Below, piece by piece: positions 7,701-14,765 of a stretch of DNA of 64,000 nucleotides. The stretch comes from Nitrospinaceae bacterium (GTDB lineage: Bacteria; Nitrospinota_A; UBA7883; JAJDBK01), in assembly GCA_029261405.1 (NCBI GenBank), contig JAJDBK010000043.1, positions 1 through 64,000 on the forward strand. Reading direction: 5' to 3'. The notes beneath the pieces are model-generated. The model worked only from the letters and a program-made list of their open reading frames with translations. It ran no database searches and was not told where the DNA came from. The position numbers and the translations under genes were made by a program. Position 1 is the first letter of the stretch; each line of letters opens with the position of its first letter.

Positions 7701-9190
7701 CCTACGACATGAAGAAGCAGTCGGAGGTGGGGGCGATCATTGTGGAGCGGATAAAAGCCAGAAGCCAAAAGGAGCAGGCGAAAGCGGATGAGTCAGCCGC
7801 CTGGTCCCAGTTGGGTATCGACATCAGCAATAACTATCAGGAGGCGGCGGTCTACGCGATGTACGCGGCGCCATTCGTAGCAGGTGGCGGACCCCTTGCT
7901 ATCACTTACGGAATCACATCCGGAGGTGTTACAGGTTACGAAAAGGGGGGAGTTTCCGGAGCGGCAAAAGGCGCCGTTACGACAGCGGCCCGTTACTGGT
8001 CGCCAAAGATAGACTATATGATTACCGCCTACGAAGGGTATCAGGAGGGTGGGGTTGGAGGCGCTGTGACAAAGGTGGCCACAACGTATGTGAAGAGAAT
8101 GGTTACCCGGAAGGTCACCCAGGGCGTTTTGCGTTATCAGGCGAAAGCCCAGGCGGCTCAACGTCAGGCCAAGCTCAACGCCTGGCGCGACGCCCAACGG
8201 CGGGTCGATTTCAAGCGGGAGAGGGAATATGGCGGGGAGATGGTCAAACAACATCATGAAACCTATCAGGCTCTCCAGAACGCCAGACGGAGCGGGGCGC
8301 CAATCCAGCAGGTTAATCAGTTACGAACTCAACTTATGGATCAGACTGCGGCCATAAAACACCGTCCACATGCCAAGGGTTACCTCAAATTTTCCGCCTC
8401 ACCCGCCGAGCAGAGGGCTTATAACGCCACAGAACGGCTACACACCAAAGGGGTGGTCAATGAATTGCGCCGCGATCTGGCCGCGCAAGGCATCGACCCG
8501 AATACCTTGAGGTTCCGACCGATGCGCAACGCAGGCAATACAACACCCGGCATGGATCTTGATCTTGCCATGAACAGCACGACCGGTAACTACGTCATGC
8601 GTACAAACCCGCAAACCGGCATGGTGGAGCGTTTATCCATGTCCCAGGCCAACGCCCTTGTGCAGGATAGATTCAATAGGGTCTACGCTAACCGGTCAGG
8701 GGGACGATCAGCGGTAGAATCGTGGCAACAGGTGACCACCAGTTCCAACAAAGAGGCGTATCAGGACTGCAACTGGCTACGGATGAAACAGTTACATGAC
8801 CGAGGTATTGACCCACGTACAGTTCTGGATTCTGGATGGGCGGAACAGTCTGCCAGCGTGACCCAGCTCAAGGCGGACCATATGCGATCAGAAAAACTCA
8901 TGGGTAAAGATAACCAGAATTGGGAGATATACCGTGGGACCAGCAAGGATATTAACAGCAAGGTTCGCCCGTTACTGGAGCGAAGGATAATGGACGCCGC
9001 CACACCGTCAGAACGGGCGCAGAGGGTGAAAAAGTTGCAGTTCTACATGAAATTGAGCAACGCAATGCAGAAGGCAAACCACGATCCGGTGACCGCCGAC
9101 CGGGAGATAAAGAAGCTTACCGGCCTGCACACACTTGACGTTGTGTATATGACCACTGGCGCGTTGGAGTCGCTTGGCAAATGGAAATAG
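4772..9190 (+). CDS. Giant secreted TPR protein with unrecognised C-terminal region
   Basis: Starting at the ATG at 4772 the protein has 1,472 residues and a clear signal peptide: basic start, then LIIPVLLLFFLVEDVRA-ED. A TTG at 4706 would add 22 residues and hide the signal, so I prefer 4772. Residues about 40-320 are tetratricopeptide repeats (for example ALDLFDHALLLNPYHAESLNYRG). Residues about 320-420 are a Pro/Glu-rich linker, followed by helical sequence to about 640 and a beta-rich, cysteine-containing part (about 690-800). A coiled coil lies near 850-900 and a glycine-rich hydrophobic patch near 1025-1075. The last 390 residues match no family I know. A GMDLDLA stretch near residue 1258 faintly recalls the DhDh metal motif of nucleotidyltransferases. 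The architecture (secretion signal, repeats, linkers, hydrophobic patch, distinct tail) suggests a surface protein or effector-like polymorphic protein, which is inference. It stands alone. Confidence 0.7.
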   Translation: MKALPDLFHHRNPPLVSGFLIIPVLLLFFLVEDVRAEDTTKFRELYSEGKAEVTRKNYDHALDLFDHALLLNPYHAESLNYRGYSLMQMRHDSEAYHDFSSAIDIKPGWWNPYYSRGKTAIRLGDNVQAVKDQTAALRYYKSGNQKIIANILLFRAFALKELERYDEAIEDTKVALTNNPTLKFALIIQGEAWLGKGDIDKSIELCDQAFTLANESSSDSARAEVMTLRADILTAKGAFEEALANYNNAIKILPRYAWALYGRGRLFERTGQRERALADMQAAMDKHPAISKFREAFVSLQRGITEPMAPITIGDSFDPQLEEPLKPEPVSPATATVMAHVSLDEGDEYDDESQLTGPVTALTPMDPGAALAQTKMEEPQELLRPVTLDKRWTEYLEDPCRSAINPNGAPDEALTQEPPLPPVVTTQLGRSINALTKTYWAGEVSTAHQSMRLLIGPMTPYQRAAFDTIWAPLFDFPSERAMAWLRQLNPTLVEFQAVQQEVESLLEAGEKVRYESEMAAAYENEWETSTALMHGKTIAQRLRTARERMNRVVSLIQSIGLPPNVSEEKCQAQNRAKAAAKELKKLVSEKSKTSTSKGATSVWPSGAVYSGPDALPESFFEELKISAGKSLEPHYSIYKSMGIWNWLKGWDEDRPPVYSRYDFDIRGNLPASIPGMSYYLLPPAPEELKEMTWNGEQFSFVVEDKTYASHQCPPPGGYNNTSRREVKGRISVDGRLLENVSVSNVTLSCICLKGPSYNECESWKNERKEGWYALKDVPLVKVWPIMNTVSPETIVLEYGVKGKGVKNHIIDFGPGSLDAQPKEMNEITVAIIPRYNAKLSDPPKETAPPDAQKKIAHHKNNIKWLEGDIARLKQTLAKTTDEESRTYLYYQITCKTSDLQSEKDAITTLETGAYTRTPTAWDSMVRFQMMAQNRKMAAEIKKAKDNRNRLERLIASLPPEDRYPVRDWMDRQLAGTPYDMKKQSEVGAIIVERIKARSQKEQAKADESAAWSQLGIDISNNYQEAAVYAMYAAPFVAGGGPLAITYGITSGGVTGYEKGGVSGAAKGAVTTAARYWSPKIDYMITAYEGYQEGGVGGAVTKVATTYVKRMVTRKVTQGVLRYQAKAQAAQRQAKLNAWRDAQRRVDFKREREYGGEMVKQHHETYQALQNARRSGAPIQQVNQLRTQLMDQTAAIKHRPHAKGYLKFSASPAEQRAYNATERLHTKGVVNELRRDLAAQGIDPNTLRFRPMRNAGNTTPGMDLDLAMNSTTGNYVMRTNPQTGMVERLSMSQANALVQDRFNRVYANRSGGRSAVESWQQVTTSSNKEAYQDCNWLRMKQLHDRGIDPRTVLDSGWAEQSASVTQLKADHMRSEKLMGKDNQNWEIYRGTSKDINSKVRPLLERRIMDAATPSERAQRVKKLQFYMKLSNAMQKANHDPVTADREIKKLTGLHTLDVVYMTTGALESLGKWK

Positions 9191-9244
9191 CCTTGGAGTG
9201 ATCCAGACCTGATTCGGAATCGTATTGCGGGCGCAGGCTGATGT

Positions 9245-9253
9245 TGGTAGAAT
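9245..9253 (+). promoter_or_regulatory. Extended -10 promoter candidate for the peroxiredoxin-like gene
   Basis: TGG-TAGAAT lies 60 bases before the ATG at 9313. Only one hexamer base departs from TATAAT. No clear -35 is present. Confidence 0.4.
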
Positions 9254-9312
9254 GCCGCAAAGCCTATGGGGATAATCCTGAAAATTTCGATTAATTTGAG
9301 AGAAGAACTGAT

Positions 9313-9843
9313 ATGAGGCTCAAGGCAGGCGCCACCGCAAAATCTTTCACGAAAGAAGATATTTTCGGCGGCTCAGTCTCGCTTGAGCGGTACAGGGATC
9401 GAAGACTCCTTCTCTCATTCTACCGCTATGCCTCCTGTCCGCTATGCAATCTTCGGATTCACGAGCTTTCAAAACGGGCTCCCGTATGGAAGGAGAGAGG
9501 CATTGAAACCGTGGCGGTTTTCCAGTCACCCGTGGAGAGCGTCAGGCAATACGTTACCGGACGCCATGAAATACCCTTCTCCATAATCGCCGACCCTGAT
9601 CGGGAACTTTACAGACTTTATGGTGTGGAGGGTTCATGGGCGGGCTTCATGAAATCGATGGTAACAAGGGCTGGCGACGGGGTGTCAGCAATGCTCGGCA
9701 AGGGATATCCGCCTGGAAAGCTGGAGGGGGATATCGCCATGCTTCCCGCAGATTTTCTCATTGGACCTGACCTGATTATCGAAGAGGCTTATTACGGTTC
9801 TGATATCGGTGACCATTTGCCGATAGAGCGTATTGAAGCGTAA
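9313..9843 (+). CDS. Peroxiredoxin-like AhpC/TSA-family protein
   Basis: The 176-residue protein has the thioredoxin-fold start of AhpC/TSA proteins (LKAGATAKSFTKEDIFGGSVSL) and a redox motif YASCPLCNLRIHEL. The CPLC pair sits where peroxiredoxins and SelL-like proteins hold their catalytic Cys. It lacks a signal peptide and is probably cytoplasmic. The C-terminus IGPDLIIEEAYYGSDIGDH resembles other peroxiredoxin-like proteins of this CxxC type. Likely role: reduction of peroxides or protein disulfides; the substrate is not predictable. The ATG is preceded by GAGAAGAA. It converges on the XRE/S24 gene, with a 15-base gap. Confidence 0.75.
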   Translation: MRLKAGATAKSFTKEDIFGGSVSLERYRDRRLLLSFYRYASCPLCNLRIHELSKRAPVWKERGIETVAVFQSPVESVRQYVTGRHEIPFSIIADPDRELYRLYGVEGSWAGFMKSMVTRAGDGVSAMLGKGYPPGKLEGDIAMLPADFLIGPDLIIEEAYYGSDIGDHLPIERIEA

Positions 9844-9858
9844 GAACGATTGATCGCT

Positions 9859-10449
9859 CTACTTTTCAAGCGTTCGGCAATAACCTACAACTCGTCCGAT
9901 TACCTTAAAGGTTTCGATCTGTTCAACCTTTTCCGCCGGATATTTCGTGCTCAGCGGTATCAAGATAACTTCGTCGCCTGCCAGTAGAATCTTTCTGACT
10001 TTAACTCCGTTGCGCTTAATGGCAAGGTATGGGCCATCCTTTCGTTTCACATCTACAAGGGCTATATCTCCGGGAACCAGCAAAGGTTCCATCGAGTCGT
10101 CTTCGATCAGGATCTTCCTGTATCCGGATATCTTCTGATCCGGGTTGTCAAAAAAGCCCCAACCCCTTTTTTCGGTTTCAGGTCGATCCGCAAAGGTTTC
10201 TCTACGCGCCTCAACTGTCTGATAGATAACATGTTTTGTCTCAGGTTTTCTGTCTCCAGTGAGAAGATAGTCAAGAGAACTATCCAGAGTTGCCGCCAAG
10301 GCTATGGCTTGATTGACCGAAGGCTCTCTTTCGCCGGAGAGGTACCTGTAGATCTGGCTATGGTTGACGCCGACTTTAGAGGCAAGTTCCTTGCCGTTGA
10401 TTTTATTGATCTCCATAAGGTGGCGCAACCGGCCTTTAAAATCATGCAT
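9859..10449 (-). CDS. XRE-type repressor with C-terminal S24 (LexA/CI-like) domain
   Basis: The 196-residue protein has an N-terminal helix-turn-helix (ELASKVGVNHSQIYRYLSGE) at about residues 18-40. A C-terminal S24 fold has the nucleophile in EDDSMEPLLVPGD and a Lys candidate in VKVRKIL, both in the right places for the Ser/Lys dyad. No obvious Ala-Gly or Cys-Gly cleavage site is seen in the linker (about residues 70-115), so self-cleavage is uncertain. The start at 10449 has AGGA five bases upstream; an upstream ATG at 10476 would add nine residues. It is divergent from 10697, and the intergenic region holds promoters facing each other, so it probably controls itself and its neighbour. It may be a domesticated phage-type or stress regulator. 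Confidence 0.82.
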   Translation of the reverse strand: MHDFKGRLRHLMEINKINGKELASKVGVNHSQIYRYLSGEREPSVNQAIALAATLDSSLDYLLTGDRKPETKHVIYQTVEARRETFADRPETEKRGWGFFDNPDQKISGYRKILIEDDSMEPLLVPGDIALVDVKRKDGPYLAIKRNGVKVRKILLAGDEVILIPLSTKYPAEKVEQIETFKVIGRVVGYCRTLEK

Positions 10450-10482
10450 TGTTCCTGTAGATATCGTATGGCACATTTATGC

Positions 10483-10512
10483 TTGACAGAAAGTGCCTGC
10501 CGGGCATATTAT
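10483..10512 (+). promoter_or_regulatory. Near-consensus sigma-70 promoter, with dyad in the spacer
   Basis: TTGACA (10483-10488) and TATTAT (10507-10512) are separated by 18 bases. The spacer contains TGCC...GGCA, an imperfect dyad that could be an operator for the adjacent XRE/S24 repressor. It points toward the gene at 10697 and gives a leader of about 180 bases. Confidence 0.65.
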
Positions 10513-10528
10513 CGCGCCGTGGCGGAAT

Positions 10529-10534
10529 ATTATA
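10529..10534 (-). promoter_or_regulatory. Possible -10 box for the XRE/S24 gene
   Basis: On the minus strand TATAAT lies about 80 bases upstream of the repressor start. The -35 region is poor. If real, this promoter and the plus-strand one at 10483 transcribe through each other. Confidence 0.3.
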
Positions 10535-10557
10535 ACTTTTATTCAGTAAACAAAAGT

Positions 10558-10680
10558 ATGACGCAAATGTTGGAAAGAAAACAACAAACCCCGGATACGT
10601 TCGATTTATGGTATCAATATTCATGCCGGACATTATCTCATTATTTTCGCTTTTTGAAAAACTTCTGGCCGTTCTTTTAA
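10558..10680 (+). CDS. Possible 40-residue leader ORF before the 121-residue orphan
   Basis: The frame begins ATG ACG CAA ATG, encodes 40 residues rich in Tyr, Phe and Trp, ends at 10680, and lies wholly in the leader of the next gene, whose ribosome binding site (AAAGGAG) begins at its stop. No good Shine-Dalgarno precedes it. It could be a coupled leader peptide or chance. Confidence 0.22.
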   Translation: MTQMLERKQQTPDTFDLWYQYSCRTLSHYFRFLKNFWPFF

Positions 10681-10696
10681 AAAGGAGCCACTGTTA

Positions 10697-11062
10697 ATGA
10701 ATCCGGATCGTATATTAATACTGACCTTGGGAAAGTGTTTTGGGCATGATATGGACATTGACATCGATTATAAAGCGCTTTTAAAAGTCTACCTGATGTT
10801 AAGTGGTCGCGAGGTCATCACAGTTGAGGAGCGCAAGGAGAATCCTGGTCTCCTGTCCAGGAGTAAAAGGGCTGTTGGATTGGTAGATTGCACTACTCTC
10901 AGGCTAACTGTGTCGGGGCTGACAGCGTGTATAGAATGGACGGAAGAGGCGTTTTGCAGGATCAGAAAAGGTGAAATAGGGTACTTGCGCCCCATCCTGG
11001 AAGTTGAAGATGGTATTGTGACTGGAATAAGCTCGCTTTATGTTCAGCGGGGACTCTATTGA
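10697..11062 (+). CDS. Hypothetical protein divergent from the XRE/S24 repressor
   Basis: The 121-residue soluble protein starts at an ATG with AAAGGAGCC upstream. It has alternating strands and helices (RILILTLGKCFG, DYKALLKVYLML, LRLTVSGLTACIEW), no signal peptide, no membrane segment and no motif I recognise. A strong promoter lies 185 bases upstream next to a repressor gene, so it is likely the repressor's target. The REC-PilZ gene follows after 62 bases. Codon use looks like its neighbours. Function unknown. Confidence 0.65.
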   Translation: MNPDRILILTLGKCFGHDMDIDIDYKALLKVYLMLSGREVITVEERKENPGLLSRSKRAVGLVDCTTLRLTVSGLTACIEWTEEAFCRIRKGEIGYLRPILEVEDGIVTGISSLYVQRGLY

Positions 11063-11124
11063 CCTTAAGCCTGGCTATTGTTAGATTCAGGATGGATGTT
11101 AGTTGGATAAATAGGGGATAATTG

Positions 11125-11886
11125 ATGTTGAACTCGGATACGGTATTGGTGGTTCACGGGGCGACCAGTGTACGCCGTCATCTCGTAAATGCCATAAAAA
11201 CCCAGTTTGGTTGTCAGGAAGTGATCGAACTTGCTTCTGGTGAAGACGCCACAAGTGTTGTTCTGTCTGGAAAAAAGATCGACTGGGTATTCTACGACTG
11301 GGACTGCCATAACCAGTCAGATAAGGATTTCCTCGACGAGCTTCGGCAATCTGAATACGCCGAGAGTATAAGCCTGACGCTTATGATAGATCCCGACTGC
11401 GACGGTACCTGTATGCCGCATTCAACGGTCGGCCTTAATACGGAGTTTTTAAGAAAACCTTTTTCAATAAGCGAGTTTGTAAGCAAAGTTAAAGGGGTGT
11501 ATATAACCAAAGTCAGCAAAGCCTCCGGCAGGCATACTATCAGTGGAGAGAATCGGGTCACCGCCCATCTTGAGAGCGGCTATACTGTGGAATTGACCCT
11601 GATTGATGTTTCCAATAGCGGTTGTCAATTGAAAGTAGAGCGCCCGGAAAAACGGATTCTTGCTGTATACGACTCCGCCAGATTGGAGATAAGTTGCCCG
11701 GAGTCGATTCTTGAGGTCGATGCCGAGTTAATGCGAATAGAAAATGATAAAGACAGGAATAACGGAAAGAAATTCGTGAAAGTCGCTTTCCGGTTTACAA
11801 GTATTAGTGATGGAGATAAAAAAATCCTCAACAGGTTTGTTGAAAGCCTTGAAGAAGAGGAATCGCTGGACGAGTTGGTGGAGTAG
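11125..11886 (+). CDS. Response-regulator receiver domain fused to a PilZ domain
   Basis: Residues about 1-125 form a CheY-like receiver: VLVVHGATSVRRHLVNAI start, acceptor Asp in VFYDWDCHN, and the conserved Lys in EFLRKPFSI. Residues about 130-250 form a PilZ-like domain with NRVTAHLESGYTVELTLIDVSNSGCQL; the DxSxxG motif is present, but the preceding RxxxR is only partial, so c-di-GMP binding is uncertain. The acidic tail is EEEESLDELVE. I use the ATG at 11125 (GGGG upstream) rather than the TTG one codon earlier. The protein probably links a phosphorelay to c-di-GMP control of motility or surface behaviour. No kinase is adjacent. Confidence 0.8.
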   Translation: MLNSDTVLVVHGATSVRRHLVNAIKTQFGCQEVIELASGEDATSVVLSGKKIDWVFYDWDCHNQSDKDFLDELRQSEYAESISLTLMIDPDCDGTCMPHSTVGLNTEFLRKPFSISEFVSKVKGVYITKVSKASGRHTISGENRVTAHLESGYTVELTLIDVSNSGCQLKVERPEKRILAVYDSARLEISCPESILEVDAELMRIENDKDRNNGKKFVKVAFRFTSISDGDKKILNRFVESLEEEESLDELVE

Positions 11887-12040
11887 GCTGAATATCTCCT
11901 CTTAAGGTTCCCGAAACGGTTTTTGCGACATCATAAAGGTTTTACAAATGGTCAAGCGGGGTTAAAATACCGGGTGAATCATTTAAATATAAAGCGGAGC
12001 GTGTAAAGACGCATATTTGACGGTCCGCCAGGGAGTAGTA

Positions 12041-13318
12041 ATGAGTACGCAGTTAATTTACGCCAGAGACGGCAAGATAACCGATGTCATGGAGAAGACC
12101 GCCTCGGCGGAGAATGTCGATCCGACATTCATACGGGACGGAATTCTTGACGGGTCGATAGTTATAACGAAAAACAACCGTCGTCAAATCGACGGGCTGG
12201 CCATAGGCGCCGGGCTTAAAACAAAGGTCAACGCCAATATCGGTTCATCCCGGGACGATAGCGATCTTTCCGCCGAACTAAACAAGATGCGAATAGCTGT
12301 CTGCTCTGGAGCGGACACGATCATGGACCTTTCCACTGGTGGTGATATCAGCGGAATCCGTGAGAAGATTCTCGCCGAGTGTAATGTTCCGTTGGGAACT
12401 GTTCCTATTTATCAGGTGGCCGCAGAGAACGTGGCCGAGGATCGGAGCCTGCTCGATATGACCGGGGAGGATCTGTTCAAGGCGATTGAACATCATGGTC
12501 GTGATGGTGTCGATTTCATCACGGTTCATTGTGGTATAACCCGCGAATCGGTCCGCAGACTTAAAGAGGAGGGTCGTCTGCTCGATATCGTCAGCAGGGG
12601 AGGCGCCATCCACGCCAAATGGATCGAATACCACAAGGAGGAGAACCCGCTCTATTCGGAATACGACAAGCTCGTGGAGATTGCGCGGGAGTACGATATG
12701 ACCATCTCTTTGGGGGATGGTTTGAGGCCGGGATGTCTCGCCGACGCTACTGACCGGGCGCAGGTTCAGGAGACGATAATTTTAGGGGAGCTTGCGGCGC
12801 GGGCGAGGCGCGCCGGTGTCCAGGTGATGATCGAAGGTCCGGGGCATATGCCGCTTGATCAGATAGTCGCCAATATGAAACTTCAGAAGAGGCTCTGCAA
12901 TAACGCCCCTTTCTATGTACTCGGTCCGCTCGTTACGGATGTGGCGCCTGGGTACGACCATATAACAAACGCTATTGGTGGCGCTTTGGCGGCTTCAGCC
13001 GGAGCCGATTTTCTCTGTTATGTCACCCCTGCGGAGCATCTGCGCCTTCCTTCAATTGAAGATGTAAAAACCGGCGTGATCGCAACCCGGATCGCCGCCC
13101 ACGCCGCCGATATCGCCAAAGGTATTAAAGGCGCACGGGATTGGGACGACAATATGGCCAGAGCGAGAAAAAACCTCGACTGGGAAAAACAGTACAGTCT
13201 CTCTATCGATCCCGATATGGCAAGAGCGCGACGGGCGGAGACCAACCCGGAGGATGATAACGTTTGCACCATGTGCGCCGCCTTATGCTCCATCAAGACC
13301 GGAACGACAGATTTCTAG
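12041..13318 (+). CDS. thiC: Phosphomethylpyrimidine synthase ThiC (short form)
   Basis: The 425-residue protein converts aminoimidazole ribotide to hydroxymethylpyrimidine phosphate in thiamine synthesis, a non-canonical radical-SAM reaction. It contains family blocks KVNANIGSS, MDLSTGG, VGTVPIYQ-like (PLGTVPIYQVA), DFITVHCGI, SLGDGLRPG, MIEGPGHMP and the C-terminal cluster motif VCTMCAALCSIK, which binds 4Fe-4S. CxxCxxxC spacing is what I recall for short ThiC forms. The start is the ATG at 12041 with GGGAG upstream. No TPP riboswitch is visible in the 150-base leader, which is unusual for thiC. A paralogue, BzaF (5-hydroxybenzimidazole synthase), has very similar motifs and cannot be excluded by eye. 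rsmE overlaps its 3' end. Confidence 0.85.
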   Translation: MSTQLIYARDGKITDVMEKTASAENVDPTFIRDGILDGSIVITKNNRRQIDGLAIGAGLKTKVNANIGSSRDDSDLSAELNKMRIAVCSGADTIMDLSTGGDISGIREKILAECNVPLGTVPIYQVAAENVAEDRSLLDMTGEDLFKAIEHHGRDGVDFITVHCGITRESVRRLKEEGRLLDIVSRGGAIHAKWIEYHKEENPLYSEYDKLVEIAREYDMTISLGDGLRPGCLADATDRAQVQETIILGELAARARRAGVQVMIEGPGHMPLDQIVANMKLQKRLCNNAPFYVLGPLVTDVAPGYDHITNAIGGALAASAGADFLCYVTPAEHLRLPSIEDVKTGVIATRIAAHAADIAKGIKGARDWDDNMARARKNLDWEKQYSLSIDPDMARARRAETNPEDDNVCTMCAALCSIKTGTTDF

Positions 13319-14054
13319 TCGGCCTCATTTTATTGTCGGACCGGAGGCGGTAGCTGACACCGACAAAGGCGCGGTAGTAGAAATCTCCGGGAGTGACGCT
13401 CATCATATCAGGAACGTTCTACGGCTTAAACCAGGAGACCGGATCGATCTCTCCGCAGGCGCCAGAGGCAGGTTTTTGTGCTCCGTCAGTGAAATCGGCG
13501 CCGATTCTGTATCGGTTGAAATCATCGAAATGATCACTTTGGAGAAATCGAACCTGCCCCGCATATCACTTTGTCAGGCTGTTCTTAAAGGACACAAAAT
13601 GGACGACGCGATCAGAATGGCGTGTGAAATGGGAGTAGCGGAAATCCACCCCATGATTACAAGACGATGTGTCGTGAAACAGATAGACGCAGAAAAGCGC
13701 GGAAAGACCGAACGATGGAGGGCTATCGCTCACGCTGTCTGTAAACAGTCAAAATCCCATACCACGACCGAAATCAGGGAGGTAACGGGTTTGGCCGATG
13801 TTGTCACACTTGACGCCGGATTAAAAATCGTTTTCTGGGAAGAGGAGACGACACATCTTAAAACAGTTCTCAATAACCATTCATCGCCCGGCTCCATTCT
13901 GATTGTTGTGGGGCCGGAAGGTGGTTTTGGGGCCGATGAAATCGACCCTGCAAAATCAGCCGGGTGTGAAACCGCCTCACTCGGAAGTTCAATCCTGCGA
14001 GCGGAAACCGCGCCGGTGGCGGCGATATCCGCCATCAAGTACCATTATAGCTAA
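13254..14054 (+). CDS. rsmE: 16S rRNA m3U1498 methyltransferase RsmE
   Basis: RsmE methylates U1498 of 16S rRNA using S-adenosylmethionine and has a SPOUT fold. The N-terminal PUA-like part (RPHFIVGPEAV, HHIRNVLRLKPGDRI) is followed by the SPOUT part with CQAVLKGHKMD, the CEMGVAEIHPM block, VGPEGGFGADE and LGSSILRAETA. The last two are the classic cofactor-loop motifs. The only conventional start in frame is the ATG at 13254, which overlaps thiC by 65 bases and adds about 20 residues before the conserved beginning. A non-standard start (an ATT at 13311) is conceivable. Length with this start is 266, slightly above the usual 240-250. Confidence 0.85.
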   Translation: MITFAPCAPPYAPSRPERQISSRPHFIVGPEAVADTDKGAVVEISGSDAHHIRNVLRLKPGDRIDLSAGARGRFLCSVSEIGADSVSVEIIEMITLEKSNLPRISLCQAVLKGHKMDDAIRMACEMGVAEIHPMITRRCVVKQIDAEKRGKTERWRAIAHAVCKQSKSHTTTEIREVTGLADVVTLDAGLKIVFWEEETTHLKTVLNNHSSPGSILIVVGPEGGFGADEIDPAKSAGCETASLGSSILRAETAPVAAISAIKYHYS

Positions 14055-14068
14055 TCGGAAGTCTTTTT

Positions 14069-14761
14069 ATGCGTTATTGGATATCGATAATTGTCGCTGG
14101 AGTGTTTTTGGGGCTGATTGCCGGGCTTCTGCCATGGGGAGAGACCGAAAAACTATCTTTAGATGAGCTTTTCGGTTTGCCACGGTCTGTTCTGATAAAA
14201 AAAATCGACAAAATGCAGATTGAAGTTGTGCAACTGGTTGCCAAAAAGAGATATGACAAGGCGCTTGCAACCATTGGAACATTGATCGCCCTTAACCATC
14301 ACGACCAGTTCGCATATACACAGATGGCGAGGGTAGTGGAAGAGACCGGGCGTGAAAACTTCGAGGCCCTTTTCAGAAAAAGGCTGGGCCATATGGGCGA
14401 TTATATGGATCGTACTCTGGGGGCGGTCTATTACCACGCCGGTTTGCTTGGACCAGCGGGTGAATTGACGGAGCGGTTTGCAAAATCACATCCGGACGAC
14501 CTGCTTGCGAAATTCTATAAAGGCGCCCTTGCCAGAAGAAATGGCGACGATGTTACCGCCGAGCGATTGTTAAATGAAGTGATAAAGACGGAAGTCTCGT
14601 ATTACCACGCTTATGTGGAGTTGCAGGGGATTTATGAAAAGGCTGGCAATACCGACATGGAGGATAAAATGACAGGGCTGATTATAAAATACAATCCCGC
14701 TACAAACAGGGAAGGGGCCTGTTGCGGTCTGCCCAAACCCAAAAAAACTGAGAAGGGCTGA
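14069..14761 (+). CDS. Membrane-anchored TPR-like protein
   Basis: The 230-residue protein starts with one membrane segment (YWISIIVAGVFLGLIAGLLP, about residues 3-22). A mostly helical soluble part follows with TPR-like pairs: DKALATIGTLIALNHHDQFAYTQM, then LLAKFYKGALARRNGD. The tail holds a CCG motif. No enzyme motif is seen, so a scaffold or assembly role at the inner membrane is likely but not provable. It starts 14 bases after rsmE and is probably co-transcribed with thiC and rsmE. It converges on the tlpA-like gene with a 4-base gap. Confidence 0.65.
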   Translation: MRYWISIIVAGVFLGLIAGLLPWGETEKLSLDELFGLPRSVLIKKIDKMQIEVVQLVAKKRYDKALATIGTLIALNHHDQFAYTQMARVVEETGRENFEALFRKRLGHMGDYMDRTLGAVYYHAGLLGPAGELTERFAKSHPDDLLAKFYKGALARRNGDDVTAERLLNEVIKTEVSYYHAYVELQGIYEKAGNTDMEDKMTGLIIKYNPATNREGACCGLPKPKKTEKG

Positions 14762-14765
14762 TACT

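Noticed and set aside
7139-8257. Minus-strand frames of 150-210 codons inside the giant TPR gene
   Set aside because: They lie antisense to continuous, well-formed coding sequence and carry no motif or start signal.
10469-10483. TGGCAC followed by TGC, a possible sigma-54 site
   Set aside because: The GG-to-GC spacing is 11 instead of 12, which normally abolishes sigma-54 recognition, and a good sigma-70 promoter overlaps it.
10231-10557. N-terminal part of a 149-codon plus-strand frame
   Set aside because: This part is antisense to the XRE/S24 gene and its promoter region. Only the last 40 codons lie in the leader, and those are listed with low confidence.
11887-12040. TPP or cobalamin riboswitch before thiC
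   Set aside because: None of the conserved sequence blocks of either class could be found by eye.
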